This document shows positions 16,380 to 24,042 of a DNA stretch of 64,000 nt, piece after piece. A model generated the notes under the pieces. It made no database searches. It saw only the letters and a program-made list of their open reading frames with translations, and had not been told where the DNA came from. The translations under genes were made by a program, and so were the position numbers. The number at the start of each line of letters is the position of its first letter. Position 1 is the stretch's first letter. The stretch is from Flavobacterium sp. J27 (GTDB taxonomy: Bacteria; Bacteroidota; Bacteroidia; Flavobacteriales; Flavobacteriaceae), in contig NZ_PJQW01000006.1 of assembly GCF_004303025.1 (NCBI RefSeq), positions 198,185-262,184 of the forward strand, given 5' to 3'.

Positions 16380-16412
16380 CAAATATATTATATTAAACCT
16401 ATTGGTTCAAAA
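16380..16412 (-). promoter_or_regulatory. TetR autoregulatory promoter: -7 box and operator
   Basis: The minus-strand box TATATTTG (16380-16387) is followed by TACT and the ATG at 16375. The operator-like TATTAAACCTATTGGTTCAA (16391-16412 including the following A residues) lies just upstream of the box and matches the site before the hydrolase. Confidence 0.6.
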
Positions 16413-16500
16413 TTTTTTTATTAATCTTATATCTAAGTTTATCTGAACCAATTTACCTATTAATTGACCTGATTTATAAAACCTTTCTGTTATTTATTTT

Positions 16501-16526
16501 ACAATTTTGTATCGTTAATAAGGACA
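16501..16526 (+). promoter_or_regulatory. Promoter block shared with 18036 and 35517, before OsmC
   Basis: ACAATTTTGTATCGTTAATA then AGGACA. It starts 47 bases before the OsmC ATG. The core CAATTTTG fits a -7 element with C for T, and the block aligns with those before the 18085 and 35562 genes. Confidence 0.55.
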
Positions 16527-16547
16527 ATTAATTTTAAAAGTAAAAAA

Positions 16548-16964
16548 ATGAAAAGAACAGCAAAAGCACATTGGGAAGGTAATGCTAAAGAAGGTAAAGG
16601 TAATTTAACTACTCAAAGTGGAATTTTAGATCAAACAAATTATAGTTTTAAAACTCGTTTTGTAGGTGATGAAAAAGGAACTAATCCTGAAGAACTATTA
16701 GCTGCAGCACACGCTGGATGTTTTACAATGGCCGTTAGTTTTGCCTTAATGGAAATGGGTTTAACACCAACTTCATTAGACACTGAAGCAATTGTATCTA
16801 TGGAAGGTTTTGATATTACTTCTGTACACCTTTCTATTACAGGAAATATCGAAGGAATTAAAGCAGAAGATTTTGTAGCCATTACCAAAAATGCCGAACA
16901 AAATTGTTTAATTTCAAAAGTATTGAAAATTCCTGTAACGTCAGAAGCGTTACTTTTATCATAG
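16548..16964 (+). CDS. OsmC/Ohr-family peroxidase, 138 aa, copy 1
   Basis: Starts MKRTAKAHWEGNAKEGKGNL, as OsmC proteins do. The peroxidatic cysteine is in AAAHAGCFTMAVS near residue 59 and the resolving cysteine in AEQNCLISKVL near 122. TNPEELLAAAHAGC is the family signature. OsmC reduces organic and fatty-acid hydroperoxides with lipoyl or thiol donors in the cytoplasm. A second copy is at 53927-54346, also beside an AraC gene. The promoter block upstream is shared with a thioredoxin-like gene and an SDR gene, suggesting joint control. It has its own terminator. Confidence 0.9.
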   Translation: MKRTAKAHWEGNAKEGKGNLTTQSGILDQTNYSFKTRFVGDEKGTNPEELLAAAHAGCFTMAVSFALMEMGLTPTSLDTEAIVSMEGFDITSVHLSITGNIEGIKAEDFVAITKNAEQNCLISKVLKIPVTSEALLLS

Positions 16965-16988
16965 GTTCGTTTTAATGAAACTTATACT

Positions 16989-17040
16989 AATGCTCATTCA
17001 ACATATCTGACTAAATTTGATTATTGTTAAATGAGCATTT
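16989..17040 (+). terminator. Terminator after OsmC copy 1
   Basis: AATGCTCATT / AATGAGCATT ten-base stem with a long loop, followed by TTTTATTTTTAATTTT. Confidence 0.7.
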
Positions 17041-17103
17041 TATTTTTAATTTTACAACTCATTCAAATTATTATTTGATTATCAGATATTATAAAAAATC
17101 CAA

Positions 17104-17967
17104 ATGCATTATCACATGGTACTTGATTATAAAAAAATAGATTTATTTGGCAAAACATTTATCCAAAAAGTAGATTTGGAACCTCCTTTTGAGTTTGATT
17201 TTCCTGTTGAAAAACAAGCCTGCTTTTTATATATGGTAAAAGGTAATATGCAATACCAATCTCAAGATGATCATTTGGAAATTTCTACTAATCATTCCTT
17301 ATTGCTAAACTGTATAAACTCAGGAAAACAAATACATAATAATTCAAATGAAAAGGGTGAAATTGTAATCGTTACTTTTCATCCAGATATTTTAAAAAAG
17401 GTTTATGATAGAGAAATTCCATTAATTTTTCAACCCAACAAACAAGTTACCAATCAATCCAGAGGAGTAATCAATAATGACTTTTTAATTCAAAAATATA
17501 TTGAAAGTCTTATTTTTTATTTTGAAAATCCATCGCTAGTAAATGATGAAATTTTAATTTTAAAATTAAAGGAAATTGTTCTCCTATTGTCACAGACACA
17601 AGATGTTGAAATTATACAAGTCATATTGTCGCAACTTTTTTCATCCAATACATATACTTTTAAACAAATTATAGAAGCCAACCTTTTTTCGCAAGTAAAT
17701 ATTGAAGAACTCGCTCAAAAAACGAATTTAAGTGTTTCTTCTTTTAAAAGAGAGTTTAAAAAAATATATAATGATTCTCCTGCTAATTATATAAAAAATA
17801 AACGATTAGAGAGAGCAGCTAAATTACTCCTAGTTTCTGACGAACGTATCACCGACATTGCTTTTGATTGTGGGTTCAACGATTTAGCAAACTTTACCAA
17901 AAGCTTTCATACTAAATATGAGCTAACTCCTACCGATTATCGATCAAAATTCAATGCTAAAGAATAA
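17104..17967 (+). CDS. AraC-family regulator, 287 aa, at head of redox block
   Basis: The N-terminal sensor part has the cupin-like segment ACFLYMVKGNMQYQSQDDHL. The C-terminal HTH pair is at about 185-285: VNIEELAQKTNLSVSSFKRE and ITDIAFDCGFNDLANFTKSF. The sensor half is of the type found in Bacteroidota beside OsmC and SDR genes. It lies between OsmC and the exported thioredoxin-like gene, all on the plus strand, and is the most likely regulator of the redox block 16548-23964. Which small molecule it senses is not visible. Confidence 0.85.
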   Translation: MHYHMVLDYKKIDLFGKTFIQKVDLEPPFEFDFPVEKQACFLYMVKGNMQYQSQDDHLEISTNHSLLLNCINSGKQIHNNSNEKGEIVIVTFHPDILKKVYDREIPLIFQPNKQVTNQSRGVINNDFLIQKYIESLIFYFENPSLVNDEILILKLKEIVLLLSQTQDVEIIQVILSQLFSSNTYTFKQIIEANLFSQVNIEELAQKTNLSVSSFKREFKKIYNDSPANYIKNKRLERAAKLLLVSDERITDIAFDCGFNDLANFTKSFHTKYELTPTDYRSKFNAKE

Positions 17968-18035
17968 AAAAGAATCTTTGGCCCAAATTCCCAAATCATT
18001 GACCTTTTTCATAAAATAAATGTCTCAATAGTAAT

Positions 18036-18061
18036 GCAATTTTGTATTGTCAATAGTGACA
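18036..18061 (+). promoter_or_regulatory. Shared promoter block with palindrome TGTCA-N4-TGACA
   Basis: GCAATTTTGTATTGTCAATA then GTGACA, 49 bases before the ATG at 18085. The 3' part is a perfect inverted repeat TGTCAATAGTGACA (18048-18061), placed where a repressor or activator would touch the transcription start. Confidence 0.6.
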
Positions 18062-18084
18062 TATAACAAAATTATTTTTAGACA

Positions 18085-18489
18085 ATGAAAAATTTAAAAT
18101 CAATGATGGTATTCACCTTATTTACCATTTTATTTTCGTCAAGTACTTTTGCACAAACTTCACCAAAAATTATTGCAGTCATCAACAAAGCTAATTGGTG
18201 TAGTGTTTGTAAAGCAAACGAAGAAAGAGCAATGGCAGCTTTTGAAGCAAACAACAAAGATGGTGCTTATCAATTTGTAATTAATGATATTTCCAATGCT
18301 GAGACTTCAAAAAAATCTGCAGCGGAAATCAGTAAATTAGGACTTACAAAAGTAATGGAACCTTACAAAGCAACTGGAATAGTTTGTTTGTTTGATGCTA
18401 AAACCAAAAAACCGATTAACCAATTATTAATGTCACTCACAACGGAAGATATTGGTAAGGCAATGGCATATCTAAAAACAAGGAAATAG
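18085..18489 (+). CDS. Exported thioredoxin-like protein, 134 aa
   Basis: Signal peptide MKNLKSMMVFTLFTILFSSS followed by TFAQ at the cleavage site. The redox motif is NWCSVCKANEERA near residues 36-48, a CxxC in a thioredoxin-like setting. The rest fits a short thioredoxin fold (about 110 residues after cleavage), with FLINDISNAET-like and VCLFDAKTKKPI strands; the usual cis-proline is not obvious. Probably a periplasmic thiol carrier working with the DsbD-type protein at 19523. The promoter block upstream is shared with OsmC. Confidence 0.75.
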   Translation: MKNLKSMMVFTLFTILFSSSTFAQTSPKIIAVINKANWCSVCKANEERAMAAFEANNKDGAYQFVINDISNAETSKKSAAEISKLGLTKVMEPYKATGIVCLFDAKTKKPINQLLMSLTTEDIGKAMAYLKTRK

Positions 18490-18500
18490 ATTAAATAAGT

Positions 18501-18547
18501 ATTCCAATTAGGCATTTAGCCCTAAGTTAATTTTGTCTAATTGGAAT
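18501..18547 (+). terminator. Terminator-like hairpin after the thioredoxin-like gene
   Basis: Eleven-base perfect stem ATTCCAATTAG / CTAATTGGAAT with a 25-base loop and a weak T-rich tail. Confidence 0.6.
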
Positions 18548-18609
18548 TTCTATTTACAAAAATCTTCTCTCCTTAAGATAATTACATATAAATTTTAAAA
18601 AAGAAAAAA

Positions 18610-19434
18610 ATGAAAATAATAAAAAATATAGCCTTTTTATTGGTATTGATGTTAACCCTAAATTCATGTTCAGATGATGATAATTCAAACACTAATGAAA
18701 ATAAATCAACTTTTGTATTAGTACATGGTGCATGGCAAGCTTCTTTTGTATGGGATAAAGTTAAAGCCAATTTAGAAGCAGAAGGAAACACTGTAGTCAC
18801 AGTTGAATTATTGGGTCATGGAAATGATCAAACTCCAGTTGCTGATATAACTTTTGATGGTTATGTTCAACAAGTTACCGATGTGATTAATAGCTTAAAT
18901 ACACCTGTAGTATTAGTAGGTCATAGTCTTGGTGGAGCCATAGTTACCCAAGCAGCGACTTTAGTCCCACAAAAAATAGAGAAATTAATTTATGTAGCAG
19001 GTTTTATACCACAAAGTGGTAGTAGTGTCTTTGAATATTCAGCTATGGATCAAGGAACATTAATTCCTACAGCACTAGAATTTTCTGCCGATGGTAGTAC
19101 CGTAACTATTGGTAATCCAGAAGTAAATATGCGAGACATATTCTGTCAGGATGGCTCAGATCAAGATATTGAGTTATTGGTAGAAAAACTTAGACCAGAA
19201 CCCGTTGTGGCTGCAGGAACACCCTTAAATTATAGTGAAGAAGTATACAGTTCCATAAATAATAAATACTATATATATACTACAGAAGATACAGCTATTA
19301 GCTATCCATTTCAACAACAAATGGCTAATGAAGCTAATATTTCAAAAACGTACCAAATTCAATCTGGACATAGTCCTTTTATAGCGAAACCAAATGAATT
19401 GGTTCAAATTATCAAAACCATTCTTAATGATTAA
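18610..19434 (+). CDS. Alpha/beta-hydrolase lipoprotein (esterase), 274 aa
   Basis: Lipoprotein signal: MKIIKNIAFLLVLMLTLNSC with Cys at 20 as the lipidation site. The hydrolase core has FVLVHGAWQASFVWDKV near 36, the nucleophile elbow VLVGHSLGGAIV near 105, and a final histidine in IQSGHSPFIAKPNEL near 252. This layout is like methyl-ester and salicylate-type esterases of the MES/Hnl group. It is anchored in the outer or inner membrane, facing the periplasm. It sits between two redox genes; a role in ester cleavage of a toxic compound is only an inference. Confidence 0.85.
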   Translation: MKIIKNIAFLLVLMLTLNSCSDDDNSNTNENKSTFVLVHGAWQASFVWDKVKANLEAEGNTVVTVELLGHGNDQTPVADITFDGYVQQVTDVINSLNTPVVLVGHSLGGAIVTQAATLVPQKIEKLIYVAGFIPQSGSSVFEYSAMDQGTLIPTALEFSADGSTVTIGNPEVNMRDIFCQDGSDQDIELLVEKLRPEPVVAAGTPLNYSEEVYSSINNKYYIYTTEDTAISYPFQQQMANEANISKTYQIQSGHSPFIAKPNELVQIIKTILND

Positions 19435-19470
19435 ATGATCTTTTTGTTGCATTACAACAAAGAGTCATTT
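19433..19470 (+). terminator. Imperfect hairpin after the esterase gene
   Basis: Arms AAATGA/TCATTT and TTTGTTG/CAACAAA enclose CATTA. It overlaps the stop codon and has no T-run, so termination is uncertain. Confidence 0.4.
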
Positions 19471-19522
19471 AGTACAAATTTCTAATTCACAAGGTTTTTA
19501 TAACCTTAAAATATATCAGAAT

Positions 19523-21427
19523 ATGTCTATAAAGAAAAGAATAGTTCTTTTTTCAATAGTGTGTATGTGTTTTTCAGTATTCATGAGTTTCGGACAAATA
19601 CAAGAAAATCCGGTACAATGGAAAACAACTATTGAACAAGGAAAAGGTGATACATTGCTAGTCAATTTGAAAGCCACTATAAAAGAAGGTTGGCATATTA
19701 ATAGTCAATTCAATGCTATACCTGACGGACCATTACCTACTGTATTTGATTTTAAAAATACAGATCAATACAGTGTAGTAAATAAGGTCATTGAACCAAC
19801 ACCACTGAATAAAATAGAAAAAATCTATGATAATCAGACCTTGTATTATTTTGAAAAGGAAGTCAATTTTGTTCAAAAAATAATCCCCAAAACAACAGAC
19901 AGCATTACGATAAAAGGAACAGTAACTTACATGTCCTGTAGCCAGAATATGTGTCTACCACCTGAAACGGAAGAAATAACATTAAAATACCAACCGTTAC
20001 ATGGTTCAACTACACAAGATTCGAATGTATGGTGGTTATTTTTTGGAGGGTTTTTTGGAGGATTTTTAGCATTACTTACTCCATGTGTGTTTTCAATGAT
20101 ACCGCTTACCGTAAGTTATTTTACTAAAAATGGAGGAGTAAAGAAAGCTATTATATATGCCATATCTATTGTTGTCATATATGTAACATTAGGATTAACC
20201 ATCACTTTGACATTAGGGCCTGATGCTTTGAATGCCTTAGCTAGTAATGGTATTGTAAACCTTATTTTCTTTTTGATTTTTGTACTATTTGCTATCTCAT
20301 TTCTAGGAGCTTTCGAGATAACACTGCCAAGCAGTTGGTTGAATAAATCTGATCAAATGACCGATAAAGGAGGATTAATTGGAATATTCTTTATGGCCTT
20401 TACATTGGCATTAGTGTCTTTTTCTTGTACTGGTCCTATCATTGGGAGTCTTTTAGTAGAAGCAGCTGTTAATGGAAATATTATAGGACCTGCTATTGGA
20501 ATGTTTGGATTTGCCCTTGCCTTATCGATACCATTTATGGTTTTTGCGGCTTTCCCGACAATGTTGAAAAAACTACCTAAATCAGGAGGTTGGCTTAGTA
20601 AAGTAAAAGTAATTTTAGGATTCTTAGAATTAGCTCTAGCTATGAAATTCTTATCTACTTTTGATTTGGTTTATCAGTTAGGTATCCTAAAACGTGAAAT
20701 TTTCATCGCAGTGTGGATTGTTATTTTTTCTCTTTTTGGATTTTATATGTTGGGGAAATTAAAATTTGAAGAATACGAAAATGAATCAAAAACTTCTATA
20801 AGCGGATTAATTTCATCCATTTTGATATTCAGTTTCGTTGTCTATCTGATTCCTGGTTTGTGGGGAGCACCTATAAAACTAGTGAGTGGTTTTTTACCGC
20901 CTTCATTTTATAAAGAATGGAATCAGAACACGGGCCCTATGAATTCCAATAGTAGCACTGTTACTACCATAGCCGATACACATTCGCAACCATGCCCACA
21001 AAATCTGAATTGTTTTCATGATTACGAAGAAGGTTTAGCCTATGCAAAAAAGGAAAATAAACCTATTTTGCTTGACTTTACAGGATGGAGTTGTGTCAAT
21101 TGTCGTAAAATGGAAGATAATGTGTGGAGTGATCCTTTAGTATGGGAGAAATTAAACAATGACTATGTATTGATTTCATTATATGTTGATGATACAACTG
21201 TCTTACCAGAAAATGAACAAATGATTTCCAAAACGACAGGTAAAAAGATAAAAACAATAGGTAATAAATGGAGTGATTTCCAAACGGAAAAATTTCAAAC
21301 AAACTCACAACCTTATTATGTTATTATCGATACCAATGGGGAAAAATTAAGTGAACCTGTAGCTTACGAACCTAATGTAACTAAGTATGCTGCCTTTTTA
21401 CAGGCTGGAATTGAAAACTTTAAATAG
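19523..21427 (+). CDS. DsbD/ScsB-type thiol:disulfide interchange protein, 634 aa
   Basis: Three-part DsbD layout. After a signal peptide (about 1-25), the N-terminal beta domain carries the Cys139/Cys144 pair in MSCSQNMCLPP. The membrane core (about 170-460) has LLTPCVFSMIP (Cys188) and SFSCTGPIIG (Cys302), the two intramembrane cysteines. The C-terminal thioredoxin domain has GWSCVNCRK (Cys524/Cys527). The protein moves electrons from cytoplasmic thioredoxin to periplasmic acceptors. Here the exported peroxiredoxin, thioredoxin, MsrA and MsrB that follow on the same strand are the likely acceptors. Length matches the family. Confidence 0.92.
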   Translation: MSIKKRIVLFSIVCMCFSVFMSFGQIQENPVQWKTTIEQGKGDTLLVNLKATIKEGWHINSQFNAIPDGPLPTVFDFKNTDQYSVVNKVIEPTPLNKIEKIYDNQTLYYFEKEVNFVQKIIPKTTDSITIKGTVTYMSCSQNMCLPPETEEITLKYQPLHGSTTQDSNVWWLFFGGFFGGFLALLTPCVFSMIPLTVSYFTKNGGVKKAIIYAISIVVIYVTLGLTITLTLGPDALNALASNGIVNLIFFLIFVLFAISFLGAFEITLPSSWLNKSDQMTDKGGLIGIFFMAFTLALVSFSCTGPIIGSLLVEAAVNGNIIGPAIGMFGFALALSIPFMVFAAFPTMLKKLPKSGGWLSKVKVILGFLELALAMKFLSTFDLVYQLGILKREIFIAVWIVIFSLFGFYMLGKLKFEEYENESKTSISGLISSILIFSFVVYLIPGLWGAPIKLVSGFLPPSFYKEWNQNTGPMNSNSSTVTTIADTHSQPCPQNLNCFHDYEEGLAYAKKENKPILLDFTGWSCVNCRKMEDNVWSDPLVWEKLNNDYVLISLYVDDTTVLPENEQMISKTTGKKIKTIGNKWSDFQTEKFQTNSQPYYVIIDTNGEKLSEPVAYEPNVTKYAAFLQAGIENFK

Positions 21428-21553
21428 TTCAAAATTTCATTCTTCAATCTTGAACCTATTAACCAAATAATTGAACCGATTTACAAAATCAGTCTCTTAT
21501 TTGTATTGCACCTTTACATTCTAATACTAGTGTGTAATTTAAAATATAAAACT

Positions 21554-22099
21554 ATGAAAAGATTAAAAAAAATGGCAGGTACATTCTTGCTACTAGTAAC
21601 AGCAATGTTCTTAACAAATTCTAACGCTTTTGCTCAGGAAACATTAAAAAAAGGAGATAAAGCACCTTTATTTACCTTAAAAAATCAAGACGGTCATGAT
21701 TTTAAATTAGCCGATTATGTTGGAAAGCAAAACGTGATTGTTTTTTTCTACCCAAAAGATGAAAGTGCTGTCTGTACAGCTGAAGCGTGTGCATTTCGTG
21801 ATGCTTATGAAAAGTTTAAAGATGCTAATGCTGTAGTTGTGGGAATCAATCAAGGAACTATTGAAAGTCATAAAGCTTTTCAAACCAAAGAACACTTACA
21901 ATTTGATTTATTAAGTGATCCAGGGAATAAAGTGTTGAATATGTTTGGTGTAAAAGAAGAAGATTTGGGAAAAATGAAGCTAAGCGGAAGAGAAACTTTT
22001 GTTATAGGAAAAGATGGCGTTATTGCTTATAGTTTCCGAGACTTTATGAATGGGGTTGATCATTCTAAAATGGTGTTATCTTATTTAAAAAATAAATAA
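21554..22099 (+). CDS. Exported peroxiredoxin, PrxQ/Bcp type, 181 aa
   Basis: The start chosen is the ATG at 21554, giving the signal peptide MKRLKKMAGTFLLLVTAMFL ending in AFAQE. An earlier in-frame ATG at 21506 would disturb the signal. The peroxidase motif is VIVFFYPKDESAVCTAEACA: the two cysteines five apart are the PrxQ-type peroxidatic and resolving pair. A peroxidase in the periplasm needs a thiol donor, which the DsbD-type protein just upstream can supply. A large imperfect inverted repeat separates it from the next gene. Confidence 0.88.
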   Translation: MKRLKKMAGTFLLLVTAMFLTNSNAFAQETLKKGDKAPLFTLKNQDGHDFKLADYVGKQNVIVFFYPKDESAVCTAEACAFRDAYEKFKDANAVVVGINQGTIESHKAFQTKEHLQFDLLSDPGNKVLNMFGVKEEDLGKMKLSGRETFVIGKDGVIAYSFRDFMNGVDHSKMVLSYLKNK

Positions 22100-22130
22100 T
22101 AACACTAAAATCTAATTCTAATGAACTCTG

Positions 22131-22215
22131 AAAAAGTATTTGGAAACTAAACTAATATTATAAACAGGAATAAATTTAAAAATATCGCTGTTATTAGTAT
22201 TTCTAAATACTTTTT
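22131..22215. repeat. Large imperfect inverted repeat between peroxiredoxin and thioredoxin
   Basis: Outer arms AAAAAGTATTT (22131-22141) and AAATACTTTTT (22205-22215) match perfectly. The next stretches (AACTAATA.. and ..TATTAG, CAG and CTG) keep pairing with small gaps. It may be a terminator with a very large loop or a tiny inverted-repeat element. Confidence 0.55.
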
Positions 22216-22243
22216 AGATTTCGTTTAGTCTAATTTAAATGTT

Positions 22244-22699
22244 ATGAAAAAATTAAAAATCAATTCGCTTATTTCTTTTTTTAGTTTTTGTTTTATTGTT
22301 GCTTTTTCATCCTTTGAAAGTGTTGCTCAAAATAAAACTTCAACGAAAACAGATATAAACTTTAGCGAAAAAACATATGTACAAGTGCTGGAAATAGCCA
22401 AAGCAAATCATAAAAAAATATTTGTAGACGCCTATGCCACATGGTGTGCTCCTTGTAAACAACTACAAAAAACAACGTTTAAAGATGCAAAAGCTGCTGC
22501 TTATTTCAATAAAAATTTCATAAATATAAGTATTGATGTTGAAAAAGGCGAAGGTTTAAATCTTGCTAAGACATGGGCTATAGAAGGTCTGCCTACTTTA
22601 CTTATTTTAAACGAAGATGGAGAAATCATCGGTAAACATGTGGGATATGTAGATGGTAATGGGTTACTTGAGTTTGCCAAAGAAGTTTCAAGTAAATAA
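22244..22699 (+). CDS. Exported thioredoxin-family protein, 151 aa
   Basis: Signal peptide about residues 1-28 (FCFIVAFSSFESVAQNK). The active site is VDAYATWCAPCKQLQKTTF near residue 64, WCxxC as in thioredoxin. The cis-proline is in EGLPTLLIL near 112. The middle has YVQVLEIAKANHKKIFVDAY, the layout of the small DUF255-like/thioredoxin_7 proteins of Bacteroidota. Periplasmic; probably hands electrons to the exported methionine sulfoxide reductases downstream (inference from order and location). Confidence 0.88.
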   Translation: MKKLKINSLISFFSFCFIVAFSSFESVAQNKTSTKTDINFSEKTYVQVLEIAKANHKKIFVDAYATWCAPCKQLQKTTFKDAKAAAYFNKNFINISIDVEKGEGLNLAKTWAIEGLPTLLILNEDGEIIGKHVGYVDGNGLLEFAKEVSSK

Positions 22700-22778
22700 C
22701 TGTTTTAAGCCTAAGAAGTAGGTTTTCAACAAAGTTATAATTATCACATAACGTCCGTAAAACATATAAATCAAGTTT

Positions 22779-23423
22779 ATGAAAAAATATTTTTTATTTT
22801 ATGTATTGTTATTTTATTCCTTTTCTGGATTTTCTGCAGTACGTAAATCTTATATAAATAAACTTACACTAAATGAAGAAGTAGTGATTGAAACCGATAC
22901 AGTCACATTTGCTTCGGGTTGTTTTTGGTGTGAAGAAGCAAAATTTTCTCAATTGAAAGGAGTGCTAAAGGTTATATCTGGCTATACCGGTGGACATGTA
23001 GCTAATCCAAGTTATAAAGAAGTTTGTACCGGAAATACAGGTCATGCTGAAGCGTGCAATATTATCTATGATCCTAAGGTCATTTCTTATGATGAATTGT
23101 TAGAAGCCTTTTTTTTATCTCATGATCCTACACAATTAAATCGTCAAGGAAATGATATAGGCACACAATATCGTTCGGCTATTTTTTATCACAATGAGGA
23201 ACAAAAAGAAAAAGCCGATTATTATATCCGTAAATTAACTGAACAAGAGATATATACTAAACCTATAGTAACAGAAGTAAAACCCTTTACGATATTTTAT
23301 AAAGCAGAAAAGTATCATCAAGAATACTACAAGAATAATTCGAATCAAAATTATTGTCGCTATGTAATTCAACCTGAACTGGAAAAATTCAAAAAGATAT
23401 TTAATAATAAACTGAAAGAATAA
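22779..23423 (+). CDS. msrA: Exported peptide-methionine (S)-S-oxide reductase MsrA
   Basis: 214 residues with a signal-like N-terminus (MKKYFLFYVLLFYSFSGFSA). The catalytic motif is ASGCFWCEEAKFS with Cys48; GYTGGHVANPSYKEVCTGNT and HAEACNIIYDP follow, all MsrA signatures. It reduces methionine-S-sulfoxide in proteins. Cytoplasmic MsrA lacks the leader, so this copy probably repairs envelope proteins. The next gene, msrB, begins four bases after the stop, so both are one transcript. Late residues YHQEYYKNNSNQNYC are also typical. Confidence 0.93.
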   Translation: MKKYFLFYVLLFYSFSGFSAVRKSYINKLTLNEEVVIETDTVTFASGCFWCEEAKFSQLKGVLKVISGYTGGHVANPSYKEVCTGNTGHAEACNIIYDPKVISYDELLEAFFLSHDPTQLNRQGNDIGTQYRSAIFYHNEEQKEKADYYIRKLTEQEIYTKPIVTEVKPFTIFYKAEKYHQEYYKNNSNQNYCRYVIQPELEKFKKIFNNKLKE

Positions 23424-23427
23424 TTTA

Positions 23428-23964
23428 ATGAAAATGAAAATGAAAAGAAAAATTTTTAGCATCCTAGTAACTTTTATGGCTATTGGGAGTTATGCACAAA
23501 ACATGAAGTCTGATAAAGGACATGAAAATAACCCTTATTATTCCACTACGGATACAACAAAAGTGAATGTATCTGATGCAGAATGGAAAAAAATATTACC
23601 TAGAACACTATATTTAGTAGCTCGAAAAAAAGATACCGAGCAACCTTTCACAGGTAAATATTGGAAAAGCGATACCAAAGGAACTTATTATTGTGCCGTT
23701 TGTGGCAATGTTCTTTTTAAATCAGATGCCAAATTTGCCAGTAGTTGTGGTTGGCCTAGTTTTTATGAACCTATTAGAAAAAACTGTGTTAAATATGTAG
23801 AAGATGATTCACATGGAATGGTTCGTACGGAGGTGCTATGTGGACGTTGTGATTCTCATTTAGGTCATATTTTTAATGATGGTCCTCCACCAACCTACAA
23901 TAGATTTTGCATGAATTCTATTAGTCTTGATTTTGAACCAGATAATCATTCTTCTAAAAAATAA
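23428..23964 (+). CDS. msrB: Exported peptide-methionine (R)-S-oxide reductase MsrB
   Basis: 178 residues. A short signal (MKMKMKRKIFSILVTFMAIG then SYAQN) precedes the SelR/MsrB fold. Zinc ligands are the pairs CAVCGN near 91 and CGRCDSH near 142. The substrate strand SSCGWPSFYEPI is present, and the catalytic cysteine is in NRFCMNSISLDF near residue 164. It reduces methionine-R-sulfoxide. It is translationally close to msrA (four bases). With the DsbD, peroxiredoxin and thioredoxin genes it makes an envelope repair set. Confidence 0.93.
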   Translation: MKMKMKRKIFSILVTFMAIGSYAQNMKSDKGHENNPYYSTTDTTKVNVSDAEWKKILPRTLYLVARKKDTEQPFTGKYWKSDTKGTYYCAVCGNVLFKSDAKFASSCGWPSFYEPIRKNCVKYVEDDSHGMVRTEVLCGRCDSHLGHIFNDGPPPTYNRFCMNSISLDFEPDNHSSKK

Positions 23965-24042
23965 TAATGTAGCTTTTTTATTTTACACATAAAAAGTTAC
24001 TAACTCCTAAAATTTATAATCCTACTAAATAGTATATACTAT

